Below, in pieces: positions 45,093-54,326 of a stretch of 64,000 nt of DNA (its first letter is position 1; the number at the start of each line of letters is the position of its first letter). The translations under genes were made by a program, and so were the position numbers. The notes under the pieces were generated by a model. It searched no databases and was not told the origin of the DNA. It was given only the letters and a program-made list of their open reading frames with translations. The stretch is from Rhizobium phaseoli (GTDB lineage: Bacteria; Pseudomonadota; Alphaproteobacteria; Rhizobiales; Rhizobiaceae), in the NCBI RefSeq assembly GCF_003985125.1, contig NZ_ML133565.1, positions 248,001-312,000 of the forward strand. The letters are read 5' to 3'.

Positions 45093-46022
45093 ATGAGCAT
45101 TCTTCTTCTGGCCGACCATGACGGCCATCACCTCTCCGACCAGACCGCCAAGGCGCTGACGGCAGCCTCGCAGATCGGCGCCGACGTGCACATCCTCGTC
45201 GCCGGCAAGGCCGCCAGGGCGGCGGCCGATCAGGCCGCCAAACTCTCTGGCGTCTCCAAGGTGCTGCTGGCCGAAAGCGATGCGCTTGCCAACAATCTGG
45301 CCGAACCGCTGGCCGACCTGATCGTCTCGCTCGCCGGCTCCTATGACACGATCCTGTCTGCCGCCACCTCGGTCGGCAAGACCGTGCTGCCGCGCGTCGC
45401 CGCCCTGCTCGACGTTGCCCAGATCTCCGAAATCATCGAAGTCGTCTCATCCGATACCTTCAAGCGGCCGATCTATGCCGGCAACGCCATCCAGACGGTG
45501 CAGGCAAGCGATGCGAAGAAGGTGATCACCGTGCGCACCGCCTCGTTTGCTTCGGCACCGACAGGCGGCTCGGCCTCGGTCGAGGCGATCGCAGCGGTCT
45601 CCGATCCGGGTCTGTCGCGCTTCGTCGCCGATGCGCTGTCGGCCTCCGACCGCCCGGAACTGACCTCGGCCAAGATCATCATCTCCGGCGGCCGGGCGCT
45701 CGGTTCGGCCGAGAAGTTCAAGGAGGTCATCCTGCCGGTTGCCGACAAGCTTGGGGCTGCCGTCGGCGCCAGCCGGGCGGCCGTCGATGCCGGTTATGCC
45801 CCGAACGACTGGCAGGTCGGCCAGACCGGCAAGGTGGTGGCGCCCGATCTCTATATCGCCGCCGGCATCTCCGGCGCCATCCAGCATCTGGCCGGCATGA
45901 AGGATTCGAAGGTGATCGTCGCCATCAACAAGGACGAGGAGGCGCCGATCTTCCAGGTCGCCGACTACGGCCTCGTCGCCGATCTGTTCGACGCCCTGCC
46001 GGAATTGCAGAAGGCGCTTTAA
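45093..46022 (+). CDS. etfA: Electron transfer flavoprotein alpha subunit
   Basis: 309 residues. ETF-alpha features: [19 protein letters not shown] at the N-terminus, [15 protein letters not shown], and the FAD-binding C-terminal segment [57 protein letters not shown] (quoted in parts). It lies 25 bp after etfB. This copy is dedicated to the demethylation operon, as it sits between the two DddQ-like genes. Confidence 0.95.
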   Translation: MSILLLADHDGHHLSDQTAKALTAASQIGADVHILVAGKAARAAADQAAKLSGVSKVLLAESDALANNLAEPLADLIVSLAGSYDTILSAATSVGKTVLPRVAALLDVAQISEIIEVVSSDTFKRPIYAGNAIQTVQASDAKKVITVRTASFASAPTGGSASVEAIAAVSDPGLSRFVADALSASDRPELTSAKIIISGGRALGSAEKFKEVILPVADKLGAAVGASRAAVDAGYAPNDWQVGQTGKVVAPDLYIAAGISGAIQHLAGMKDSKVIVAINKDEEAPIFQVADYGLVADLFDALPELQKAL

Positions 46023-46036
46023 CGGGGAGACCGAAC

Positions 46037-46729
46037 GTGGCGCGCATGGCGGGACGTCCAATCAGGCCCGGTGCCGACCTTCTCCTGAACGATGAGGAAA
46101 AGCCGGCCTATATAAGACTGCATGACATCGGCCGGGAAAGGCGTCCCCGGCCGCTGCAGGAGTTCCTCAACGATATCGGTGGGCTGATGCTGTCGGCCGA
46201 CGCTCCCGCCGTTGCCAGTTTCGTTGCCGGCAAAGTCCTTCAGAGGCTGCTCAAGACCGGCAAGGTGCACCCGGAAGGAGGCCCTCTTCCTGGTGTGCCC
46301 GAGGGATTGAGTGACGCCATCAGTCATTTGGCAAGATCCGGACGGAAATACGAGGCGATCGCCAGCCAGTTCAAGAGCCTCGCCGACAGACTGCTCTGGA
46401 GACGCGGCCGCACTGGCCCGTTTGCCAGCCTGAATTTCGGCAATACGCACTCCCACGCCGTTCTGGTCGGTCCTGGCGGCATGGAGGAGCGCGCCGATCT
46501 CCGGGTCGGCGTGATCTATATGGATCGCTATACCCGCTTCCCCGATCATATTCAGACGCAGCCACGCGCGTTCATTCTGCTTTCGCCGGGAGAAATCTGC
46601 CTTGGTGATTCCCAGTGGTTTTCTGCCGCGACCGGAACGGTCTTCGCCAATGATGCCGGGCAATCCTTCGCGATAAGATGCACGGCGCAGCCGCTTCTCG
46701 CGGTGTGGTGCCAGGTCGAGCCGGGATGA
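46037..46729 (+). CDS. Degenerate DddQ-like cupin paralogue lacking metal ligands
   Basis: 230 residues from a GTG 15 bp after etfA. The cupin part aligns without gaps to the first DddQ-like protein (offset 31): [20 protein letters not shown] mirrors NAMIIGPGGLEERSDLWLG. His140 is kept as His171, but His142, Glu146, Tyr148 and His180 are replaced by Gln173, Arg177, Phe179 and Phe211. The metal site is therefore lost while the fold looks intact. It may act as a non-catalytic partner of the first cupin or as a binding/sensor protein. Its N-terminal 120 residues are longer and basic. Confidence 0.75.
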   Translation: MARMAGRPIRPGADLLLNDEEKPAYIRLHDIGRERRPRPLQEFLNDIGGLMLSADAPAVASFVAGKVLQRLLKTGKVHPEGGPLPGVPEGLSDAISHLARSGRKYEAIASQFKSLADRLLWRRGRTGPFASLNFGNTHSHAVLVGPGGMEERADLRVGVIYMDRYTRFPDHIQTQPRAFILLSPGEICLGDSQWFSAATGTVFANDAGQSFAIRCTAQPLLAVWCQVEPG

Positions 46730-46822
46730 CACCAAGATGAGGCCGAAGCAGATGGTTTCGATCGCTCGGTCGCATCCCGCATAATTAACAACGGAAATTG
46801 AATTAACAGGAGGGATTATCAA

Positions 46823-47950
46823 ATGGACGTTCGCGCCGCCGTAGCCGTTCAGGCCGGAAAACCGCTCGAAGTGATGACCGTGCAGCTGGAGGGGCCAAAG
46901 GCCGGCGAAGTGTTGGTCGAGGTCAAGGCGACCGGCATCTGCCATACCGACGATTTCACCCTGTCCGGCGCCGATCCGGAAGGCCTGTTTCCTGCCATTC
47001 TCGGCCATGAGGGTGCCGGCATCGTCGTCGACGTCGGCCCGGGTGTGACCACGGTCAAGAAGGGCGACCACGTCATTCCGCTCTACACGCCGGAATGCCG
47101 CGAATGCTATTCCTGCCTGTCCCGCAAGACCAATCTCTGCACCGCCATCCGTTCGACCCAGGGCCAGGGCGTGATGCCGGACGGGACCTCGCGCTTTTCG
47201 ATCGGCAAGGACAAGATCCATCACTATATGGGCTGCTCGACCTTCGCCAATTACACCGTGCTGCCGGAGATTGCGCTCGCCAAGGTCAATCCCGACGCCC
47301 CCTTCGACAAGATCTGCTACATCGGCTGCGGTGTGACGACCGGCATCGGCGCGGTGATCAACACCGCCAAGGTCGAGATCGGTTCGACGGCGATCGTCTT
47401 CGGTCTCGGCGGCATCGGCCTCAACGTGCTGCAGGGCCTGCGGCTTGCCGGCGCCGACATGATCATCGGCGTCGACATCAATCCTGACCGCAAGGCCTGG
47501 GGCGAGAAATTCGGCATGACGCATTTCGTCAATCCGAAGGAGGTCGGCGACGACATCGTGCCCTATCTCGTCAATATGACGAAGCGGGGTGGCGACCTGA
47601 TCGGCGGCGCCGACTATACCTTCGACTGCACCGGCAACACCAAGGTGATGCGCCAGGCGCTGGAGGCCTCCCACCGCGGTTGGGGCAAATCAGTCATTAT
47701 CGGCGTTGCCGGCGCCGGCCAGGAGATCTCCACCCGGCCGTTCCAGCTGGTCACCGGCCGCAACTGGATGGGCACCGCCTTCGGCGGCGCGCGCGGCCGC
47801 ACCGATGTGCCGAAGATCGTCGACTGGTACATGCAGGGCAAGATCCAGATCGACCCGATGATCACCCACACGATGCCGCTCGACGACATCAACAAGGGCT
47901 TCGACATGATGCACAAGGGTGAGAGCATCCGTGGCGTGGTGGTCTACTGA
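46823..47950 (+). CDS. adhC: S-(hydroxymethyl)glutathione dehydrogenase (class III alcohol dehydrogenase)
   Basis: 375 residues behind a perfect AGGAGG. Zinc sites: catalytic Cys in GICHTDD and His in GHEGAG; structural cysteines in PECRECYSCLSRKTNLC. NAD loop GLGGIGLNVLQG. The GCSTFANYTVL and GYxx features are those of class III enzymes. It oxidises the glutathione adduct of formaldehyde to S-formylglutathione. Its position behind stcD/etf shows that it handles formaldehyde made by the demethylases. Confidence 0.95.
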   Translation: MDVRAAVAVQAGKPLEVMTVQLEGPKAGEVLVEVKATGICHTDDFTLSGADPEGLFPAILGHEGAGIVVDVGPGVTTVKKGDHVIPLYTPECRECYSCLSRKTNLCTAIRSTQGQGVMPDGTSRFSIGKDKIHHYMGCSTFANYTVLPEIALAKVNPDAPFDKICYIGCGVTTGIGAVINTAKVEIGSTAIVFGLGGIGLNVLQGLRLAGADMIIGVDINPDRKAWGEKFGMTHFVNPKEVGDDIVPYLVNMTKRGGDLIGGADYTFDCTGNTKVMRQALEASHRGWGKSVIIGVAGAGQEISTRPFQLVTGRNWMGTAFGGARGRTDVPKIVDWYMQGKIQIDPMITHTMPLDDINKGFDMMHKGESIRGVVVY

Positions 47951-47953
47951 GCC

Positions 47954-48790
47954 ATGAAAACCATCTCGATCGACAAGTCTTACGGCGGCACTCAGGGCGT
48001 CTACGTCAGCCGCTCCGAAGCCTGCGACTGCGACATGACCTTTGCGGTCTTCGTGCCGCCGCAGGCGGCCGAAGGCAAGCGCCCGGTTCTGTGGTACCTG
48101 TCCGGCCTGACCTGCACGCATGCCAATGTCATGGACAAGGGCGAATATCGGCGGCTTGCCGCCGAGCTCGGGCTGATCATCGTCTGCCCGGATACCAGCC
48201 CCCGCGGCGATCACGTTCCTGACGAGCCCGACAATTGGCAATTCGGCAAGGGCGCCGGGTTTTACGTCGATGCCACCGAGCCGCCGTTTTCGGCCAATTA
48301 TCGCATGTACAGCTACGTCACCGACGAGCTGCCGCGTCTGCTTGCCGCCGAATTTCCCGCCGATATGGATCGCCAGGGAATTTTCGGCCATTCGATGGGC
48401 GGACATGGGGCGATCACCATTGCGCTCAAGAATCCCGACCGCTTCCGGAGCTGCTCGGCCTTCGCGCCGATCAGCCACCCCTCGGTTTCCGGCTGGTCGA
48501 AACCGGCCTTGCGGAAATATCTCGGAGCTGACGAAAAGACCTGGCGGGCCTATGACGCCTGCTCGCTGATCGAAGATGGGCATCGCTTCGCCGAGCTCTT
48601 CGTCGACCAGGGAACGGCGGACAGTTTTCTGGAGGACGGGTTGCGTCCCGACGAGCTTCGGCAGGCCTGCGAGGCGGCGGGCATTCCCCTCAAGCTTCGC
48701 ATGCAGGAAGGCTATGGCCACTCCTACTTTTTCATTTCGACATTCATGGAAGACCATCTGCGCTGGCACGCGCAGAGGCTTGGAAAATGA
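47954..48790 (+). CDS. fghA: S-formylglutathione hydrolase
   Basis: 278 residues, alpha/beta-hydrolase of the esterase D family. Nucleophile Ser147 in GHSMGGHGA, with oxyanion region [19 protein letters not shown] near residue 55 and the catalytic His in EGYGHSYFF. Starts 4 bp after adhC. Hydrolyses S-formylglutathione to formate and glutathione. Confidence 0.95.
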   Translation: MKTISIDKSYGGTQGVYVSRSEACDCDMTFAVFVPPQAAEGKRPVLWYLSGLTCTHANVMDKGEYRRLAAELGLIIVCPDTSPRGDHVPDEPDNWQFGKGAGFYVDATEPPFSANYRMYSYVTDELPRLLAAEFPADMDRQGIFGHSMGGHGAITIALKNPDRFRSCSAFAPISHPSVSGWSKPALRKYLGADEKTWRAYDACSLIEDGHRFAELFVDQGTADSFLEDGLRPDELRQACEAAGIPLKLRMQEGYGHSYFFISTFMEDHLRWHAQRLGK

Positions 48791-48845
48791 TTGCAGAGCT
48801 CGGCCGGGCATAACGCAAACGGCCAGGGAGGGAAGGAGAGAAGCA

Positions 48846-49418
48846 ATGAGCAGCATAGCCATTCATCCGGCAGTGGATTCGGGCTTTCGAGCGACTGACG
48901 CTGCTTTCACAGGCGGGACGCTGGTGTGCAAATGCACGAGCAATCCTGTAAAGGTCAGGATCAAGGGCGATATCGCCCACAATCACGCCTGCGGCTGCAC
49001 CAAGTGCTGGAAGCCCGAGGGGGCAGTCTTTTCGGTCGTGGCGGTCGCTCCGACCGAGAGCGTCGAAGTCCTGGAGAACGGCGACAAACTCGCCGTCGTT
49101 GACTCGACTGCCTTGATCCAGCGGCACGCCTGCAAGGAATGCGGCGTGCATATGTATGGGCCGGTCGAGCGCGAACACCCGTTCCAGGGATTGTCCTTCG
49201 TCCATCCCGAGCGCTTCCAGGAAGGCGGCTGGGCAAAGCCCGGCTTTGCGGCCTTCGTGTCGTCGATCATCGAAAGCGGTTTCGATCCCGCCAAGATGGA
49301 TGCCGTCAGAGCGCAGCTGAAGGCGTCGGGTCTGGAGCCCTATGATTGCCTCTCTCCCGGCCTGATGGATTATATCGCCACCTGGATTGCCAAGAAGAGC
49401 GGCGTGCTCGCCGCCTGA
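48846..49418 (+). CDS. gfa: S-(hydroxymethyl)glutathione synthase (Gfa)
   Basis: 190 residues; start at [13 protein letters not shown] behind GGAAGGAG. Zinc-binding cysteines are in the family arrangement: [21 protein letters not shown], and [13 protein letters not shown]. It promotes condensation of formaldehyde with glutathione, the first step of the pathway completed by adhC and fghA just upstream. The three genes form a complete detoxification unit. Confidence 0.93.
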   Translation: MSSIAIHPAVDSGFRATDAAFTGGTLVCKCTSNPVKVRIKGDIAHNHACGCTKCWKPEGAVFSVVAVAPTESVEVLENGDKLAVVDSTALIQRHACKECGVHMYGPVEREHPFQGLSFVHPERFQEGGWAKPGFAAFVSSIIESGFDPAKMDAVRAQLKASGLEPYDCLSPGLMDYIATWIAKKSGVLAA

Positions 49419-49425
49419 ATTTTTC

Positions 49426-49451
49426 GGGGAGCGCTGACGCCGGCGCTCCCC
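49426..49451 (+). terminator. Hairpin behind gfa
   Basis: GGGGAGCGC (49426-49434) and GCGCTCCCC (49443-49451), 9 bp stem, 8 nt loop, starting 7 bp after the gfa stop. No U-run follows on the + strand, so termination may be Rho-assisted. Confidence 0.55.
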
Positions 49452-49680
49452 GATCAAGCCGGGCAGCGGCCGATAGACGTTTCTGATGCCCCTGCGCAGC
49501 TTTGTCCGCGGGCTTCCGATATCCGCCTCGACGTCGACTTTCCCGCACTTTGCCACCGACAATCAGCTTGAAAATGACTGCGCGATGCGTCGAGCGCCGC
49601 GGGCCCGTTCGCGCATGGCTTCGTGTTCGATCGTCGCGACTGTCGCGGCGCCGAAAAAATTGTGTTTTTCTCGAATACGA

Positions 49681-49734
49681 ATTGTGTACGCAAGGTACAC
49701 AATCGTTGACTCCTGCCGAAAGGCGTGTCATCTT
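49681..49734 (+). promoter_or_regulatory. GntR operator and promoter of the right-arm operon
   Basis: ATTGTGTAC (49681-49689), a 5 bp spacer, then GTACACAAT (49695-49703) form a perfect 23 bp dyad of the GntR/FadR type. It is followed at once by TTGACT (49706-49711), 17 nt, CATCTT (49729-49734). The dyad lies directly upstream of and touching the -35, consistent with control of the operon by its own first gene. Confidence 0.7.
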
Positions 49735-49770
49735 TCCTGCAGTAGAGCAACGAATGGCCGGAGATCGACG

Positions 49771-50487
49771 ATGGCGAAGACACCCAAGAGCAATCTCTAC
49801 GAAGATCTGAAACGCCAGATTCTGACGATGGAACTGGACCCGGACGCCGATCTGGACGAGGCCAGTTTGAGCGAAAGGTACGGGCTTTCCCGGACGCCGG
49901 TGCGCGACATATTCCGCCGTCTTGCCGGCGAGGGTTATATCGACATCCGCGAGAACAGGGGTGCGCGGGTCATCCCGATGAACCACTCCACGCTGCGCAA
50001 TTTCTTTCTCGTCGCGCCGATGATCTATGCGGCGGTCGGCCGTCTCGCCGTGCAGAATTTCAAGCCCGCGCAGCTTGTCGAGCTGAAGCAGACGCAGGAG
50101 CGGTTTCGCGCCGCCAGCCAGAAGACGGACGCTCTGGCGATGGTGCTGGAGAACAACCGCTTTCACGAAATCTTCGGCGAGATGTCGGGCAACGTCTACA
50201 TGCAGCCGAGCCTCGGCCGGCTGCTCATCGACCACGCGCGCATCGGTCACACGTTTTTCCGGCCGAAAAACGAGGACATGAGGCGGCGGCTCCAACTGGC
50301 CGTCGACCATCATGACGGCTTTATCGCAGCGCTCGGCGCTCACGACGAGGATGCCGTCGTCGATCTCGTTTTTGAACACTGGGAATTGTCTCGCGAGAAC
50401 ATGGAGATGTTCATCGCACCGCAAGGCCTCAAGGCGGACGCCTTCGTCGGCGGTCCAGCCACGCAAATATTGGAGAAGTCATCGTGA
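49771..50487 (+). CDS. GntR-family regulator (FadR subfamily, HypR-like position)
   Basis: 238 residues. Start set at MAKTPKSNLYEDLKRQILTM, which begins the winged helix as usual. The HTH is ASLSERYGLSRTPVRDIFRRL. The all-helical FCD effector domain follows with metal-type His residues (NRFHEIFGEMSGN, DHHDGF). It heads the operon with the DapA-family, ALDH and oxidase genes, the same gene order context as the hydroxyproline regulator HypR. Its stop overlaps the next gene (GTGA). Confidence 0.9.
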   Translation: MAKTPKSNLYEDLKRQILTMELDPDADLDEASLSERYGLSRTPVRDIFRRLAGEGYIDIRENRGARVIPMNHSTLRNFFLVAPMIYAAVGRLAVQNFKPAQLVELKQTQERFRAASQKTDALAMVLENNRFHEIFGEMSGNVYMQPSLGRLLIDHARIGHTFFRPKNEDMRRRLQLAVDHHDGFIAALGAHDEDAVVDLVFEHWELSRENMEMFIAPQGLKADAFVGGPATQILEKSS

Positions 50488-51395
50488 AGTTTGAGGGGAT
50501 CTACACGCCGGCGGTAACGCCGCTCGATCGAGATGGTCAGATCGACCGGGCCGGATTTGCAGCCGTGCTCGAGTCGCTGATCGAAGCGGGCGTCCACGGC
50601 ATCATCGTCGGCGGCTCGACCGGCGAATACTACGCTCAGAGCAGCCAGGAGCGTTTCGAGCTCGGGGCCTATGCCAAGGAGGTCATCGGCACGCGGCTGC
50701 CGCTCATCATCGGCACCGGCGCCACGCGCACCGAGGATTCGGTCGAATATGCCAAGGCTGCAAAGGAAATCGGCGCGGATGCGATCCTGGTGTCGTCACC
50801 GCCCTATGCGCTGCCGACCGAACGCGAGAACGCGGTCCATGCCCTGACGGTCGATCGCGCCGCCAACCTGCCGATCATGCTCTACAACTATCCCGCCCGT
50901 ATGGGTGTGGTGATGGGCGAGGAGTATTTCTCCCGCGTCGGCAAGTCGAAGAACGTCGTCGCCATCAAGGAAAGCTCCGGCGACATGGGCAATCTTCACC
51001 GGCTCGCCCGGAAATTTCCGCACATTGCGCTGTCCTGCGGCTGGGACGACCAGGCGCTCGAATTCTTCGCCTGGGGTGCGAAGAGCTGGGTCTGCGCCGG
51101 CTCCAATTTCCTGCCGCGCGAGCATGTCGCCCTCTATGAGGCCTGCGTCCTCGAGAAGAATTTCGACAAGGGCCGGGCGATCATGAGCGCGATGCTGCCG
51201 CTGATGGACTTCCTCGAATGCGGGAAATTCGTCCAGTCGATCAAGCACGGATGCGAGATCATCGGCCTCAAAGCCGGTCCGGTGCGGGCGCCGCTGCGCG
51301 GACTGAACTCCGAAGAGAAAAGAACCCTTGAGACCGTCGTTTCCACGTTGAAGCGCACGATCGGCCAGATCACGTCGGGAGCCAACCATGCATGA
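50484..51395 (+). CDS. DapA-family lyase/deaminase (HypD-like)
   Basis: 303 residues from a GTG overlapping the regulator stop. DHDPS/NAL-family barrel with the active-site Tyr134 in YNYPARMG and Schiff-base Lys162 in VAIKESSGD. GGSTGEYYAQSSQER is the phosphate-like carboxylate loop. In hydroxyproline clusters the homologous HypD converts pyrroline-4-hydroxy-2-carboxylate to 2-oxoglutarate semialdehyde. The adjacent ALDH, FAD oxidase and racemase-family genes support that assignment here. Other keto-acid lyase activities remain possible. Confidence 0.85.
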   Translation: MKFEGIYTPAVTPLDRDGQIDRAGFAAVLESLIEAGVHGIIVGGSTGEYYAQSSQERFELGAYAKEVIGTRLPLIIGTGATRTEDSVEYAKAAKEIGADAILVSSPPYALPTERENAVHALTVDRAANLPIMLYNYPARMGVVMGEEYFSRVGKSKNVVAIKESSGDMGNLHRLARKFPHIALSCGWDDQALEFFAWGAKSWVCAGSNFLPREHVALYEACVLEKNFDKGRAIMSAMLPLMDFLECGKFVQSIKHGCEIIGLKAGPVRAPLRGLNSEEKRTLETVVSTLKRTIGQITSGANHA

Positions 51396-52905
51396 ACCTT
51401 TGACCGCCGCCGAATACAAGGCGATTGCCGCCGGTCTTCAACTTCCGACGAATGCCTTCATCGATGGTGCATTCCGTCCGGCAAATTCCGGCAAGACCTT
51501 CACCTCGACCAACCCCGCCACCGGCGAGGCCCTGGCCGAAATCGCAGCCTGCGATTCCAGTGACGTCGATTTCGCCGTTGAGAAGGCGAAAGAGGCCTTT
51601 GACGACGGCCGCTGGCGGCTTCGTTCGCCGGGCGAGCGCAAGGAAGTGCTGCTGAAGCTTGCCAAGCTCCTGGAGCGCAACAGGCACGAACTCGCCGTCA
51701 TGGAAAGCCTCGACAGCGGCAAACCGGTCCGCGAATGCCAGACCGTCGACGTTCCCGATACCATTCATACGCTGCGCTGGCATGCCGAGCTGATCGACAA
51801 GCTCTACGACAACACCGCGCCTGTCGGCGCCAACGCGCTGACGATGATCGTGCGCGAGCCGATCGGTGTCGTCGGATGCGTGCTGCCGTGGAATTTCCCG
51901 CTGCTGATGCTGGCCTGGAAGATCGGCCCGGCGCTTGCCGCCGGCTGCTCGGTTATTGTCAAGCCGGCGCAGGAAACGACTTTCACGACGCTGCGCGTCG
52001 CCGAGCTCGCCCTTGAGGCAGGCATTCCGGCCGGCGTCTTCAACGTCGTCACCGGTTCCGGCCGCGAGGTCGGCGAGCCGATCGGCCTGCATATGGACGT
52101 CGACATGGTCGCCTTCACCGGTTCGACGCCGACCGGCCGCCGCTTCCTGCGGTATGCGGCGGATTCCAACCTCAAGAAGGTCGTGCTCGAATGCGGCGGC
52201 AAGAACCCCGCCGTCGTTCTCGACGATGCCGAGGACCTGGATCTCGTCGCCGAGCAGGTCGTCAACGGCGCCTTCTGGAACATGGGCGAGAATTGCTCGG
52301 CCACGTCGCGCCTCATCGTCCATGCCAAGGTCAAGGACGAGCTGATGAAGCGCATCGGCGCCTATATGCGCGAATGGAAGACGGGCGATCCGCTCGATCC
52401 GGAAAACCGCATCGGCGCGCTGGTCAGCAAGTCGCACTTCGAGAAGGTCAAATCCTTCCTCGACGACGCCAAGACGGAGAAGCTCTCCGTCACCCAGGGC
52501 GGCGAAACCTATAACGGCATCTTCATCGAGCCGACCTTGGTCGAGGGCGTGACGCCGGCGAGCCGCCTGTTCCAGGAAGAGATCTTCGGGCCGATCCTGT
52601 CGGTCACGACGTTCAACACGCTCGCCGAGGCGACCGCTCTGGCCAACGACACCAATTACGGCCTGACGGCATCCGTCTACACGGGCAGCCTGCGCAATGC
52701 GATCCGGCTGACCCGCGACATCCGCGCCGGCCTGGTCACGGTCAACTGCTTCGGCGAAGGCGACGCCACCACACCGTTCGGCGGCTACAAGGAGTCCGGC
52801 TTCGGCGGCCGCGACAAGTCGGTCTTCGCTCACGACAACTATTGCGAACTCAAGACCATTTGGATCGACATATCCGAACGGTCGGTCGACGAGACGATCC
52901 GATGA
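51388..52905 (+). CDS. Aldehyde dehydrogenase (HypH or betaine-type)
   Basis: 505 residues, overlapping the previous gene by 8 bp. ALDH landmarks: WNFPLLML, FTGSTPTGRRF, catalytic Glu268 in LECGGKNP, catalytic Cys303 in GENCSATSR, and EEIFGPILSV near the C-terminus. In the HypD context it would oxidise 2-oxoglutarate semialdehyde to 2-oxoglutarate. The sequence type is also close to puuC/gamma-aminobutyraldehyde dehydrogenases, so the aldehyde is not certain. Confidence 0.9.
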   Translation: MHEPLTAAEYKAIAAGLQLPTNAFIDGAFRPANSGKTFTSTNPATGEALAEIAACDSSDVDFAVEKAKEAFDDGRWRLRSPGERKEVLLKLAKLLERNRHELAVMESLDSGKPVRECQTVDVPDTIHTLRWHAELIDKLYDNTAPVGANALTMIVREPIGVVGCVLPWNFPLLMLAWKIGPALAAGCSVIVKPAQETTFTTLRVAELALEAGIPAGVFNVVTGSGREVGEPIGLHMDVDMVAFTGSTPTGRRFLRYAADSNLKKVVLECGGKNPAVVLDDAEDLDLVAEQVVNGAFWNMGENCSATSRLIVHAKVKDELMKRIGAYMREWKTGDPLDPENRIGALVSKSHFEKVKSFLDDAKTEKLSVTQGGETYNGIFIEPTLVEGVTPASRLFQEEIFGPILSVTTFNTLAEATALANDTNYGLTASVYTGSLRNAIRLTRDIRAGLVTVNCFGEGDATTPFGGYKESGFGGRDKSVFAHDNYCELKTIWIDISERSVDETIR

Positions 52906-54248
52906 GCCGCCATGTGATCAAGCACCTGCCGACCGACACCGGCGTTTCGGGATGGGAGGCGACCAGCGAACGCACCTTTCCCGTCACGGCGCTTGAGCAC
53001 GACATTACGGCCGACTGGCTGATCATCGGCGGCGGGTTTGCCGGCCTGTCGGCAGCACGTCGTCTTTCGCAATCGCGCCCTGAAGACAAGATCGTCGTCC
53101 TGGATGCGCGTGAACTTGCCAAGGGACCGGCCGGGCGCAATTCCGGCTTCATGATCGACGTGCCGCACAACCTGTCCTCGGGCGAGTATTCGGTCGCGGA
53201 CGAGGCGGCGACGAAGGACGAGATCCGTCAGAACCGTCTGGCGATTTCCTTTGCGGCCGATGCTGCAGCCGAATATGGCATGTCGCGCGAGACCTTCGAT
53301 CCGGCGGGCAAGGTGAATGCCGCGGCCTCCGAGCGGGGGATGGGACTGAACGACAACTACCGGAAGTCGCTCGAAAAGATCGGCGAGGACCATCGTGTTC
53401 TCGATGACGCTCAGATGCTAGACATGACCGGCTCGCGTTACTATCTCGGCGGTCTCTATACGCCGGGCGCGGTGATGATCCAGCCGGCCGACTATATTCG
53501 CGGCCTGGCGCGCGGGATTTCCTCCAAGGTGATCATCCACGAGCACTCGCCGGTCCTGGAGCTTGCCCGTGAGGGCCGGACCTGGAAGGCAAAGACGGCC
53601 CGCGGCTCGGTTTCCGCGCCCAAGGTCATTCTGGGGGTAAACGGCCATATCCAGAGTTTCGGCCACTTCCGGGGCCGGCTGATGCATATCTTCACCTATG
53701 CGTCGATGACGTCGGCCTTTTCGCAGAACGAGTTCGGCGGCGACGTCACCGGCGTCGATCGCTGGGCGCTGCTGCCGGCCGATCCGATGGGCGCCACGGT
53801 GCGCAAGATCACCAAAGACGGGCTTTCCAGAATCGTCGTCCGGACGCGGTTCACCTACGACCCGAGCCTCAAAGTGTCGGAGAAGCGGGTCGCCGGCATC
53901 GCCTCCGAACAGCGGCGGTCGTTCGATGCCCGTTTCCCCGGGCTGGAGCGCGTTCCGATGGAATACAGCTGGGCGGGTGCACTCTGCCTTAGCCGAAACC
54001 ATGTGCCGGCGTTCGGCGAGGTCGACGAAGGACTTTTTTCCGCCTGCTGCGAAAACGGTCTCGGCACCGTCAAGAGCACGCTTGCCGGGATGATGGCGGC
54101 CGATCTTGCGACAGGAGTGGCCAGCCCGGAGCTCGACAAATTCAAAAACCAGCCGGAACCGACGAGATTGCCTCCCGAGCCCATAGCATGGCTCGGCATC
54201 AACTCGGTGATCCGCTTTCAGGAATTGCGTGCGGGCCGCGAGGGATGA
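52902..54248 (+). CDS. FAD-dependent D-amino acid/amine oxidase family protein (HypO-like role)
   Basis: 448 residues; start is the ATG overlapping the ALDH stop (ATGA). The N-terminal extension of about 35 residues precedes the FAD loop LIIGGGFAGLSAARRL. AGRNSGFMIDVPHN and the C-terminal GLGTVKSTLAG are DAO-family signatures. It has no signal peptide, so it is cytoplasmic or membrane-peripheral. In this operon it could oxidise a D- or cis-hydroxyproline, or an N-methylated version, to the cyclic imine used by the DapA-family protein. Confidence 0.85.
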   Translation: MSRHVIKHLPTDTGVSGWEATSERTFPVTALEHDITADWLIIGGGFAGLSAARRLSQSRPEDKIVVLDARELAKGPAGRNSGFMIDVPHNLSSGEYSVADEAATKDEIRQNRLAISFAADAAAEYGMSRETFDPAGKVNAAASERGMGLNDNYRKSLEKIGEDHRVLDDAQMLDMTGSRYYLGGLYTPGAVMIQPADYIRGLARGISSKVIIHEHSPVLELAREGRTWKAKTARGSVSAPKVILGVNGHIQSFGHFRGRLMHIFTYASMTSAFSQNEFGGDVTGVDRWALLPADPMGATVRKITKDGLSRIVVRTRFTYDPSLKVSEKRVAGIASEQRRSFDARFPGLERVPMEYSWAGALCLSRNHVPAFGEVDEGLFSACCENGLGTVKSTLAGMMAADLATGVASPELDKFKNQPEPTRLPPEPIAWLGINSVIRFQELRAGREG

Positions 54249-54326
54249 ACCCTCGGCTCACGCAATAGGAAGACTGCCGCCCGCAGGCTTCGATGAGAAT
54301 GGGAACTAAAACCAGGAGTAACAACA

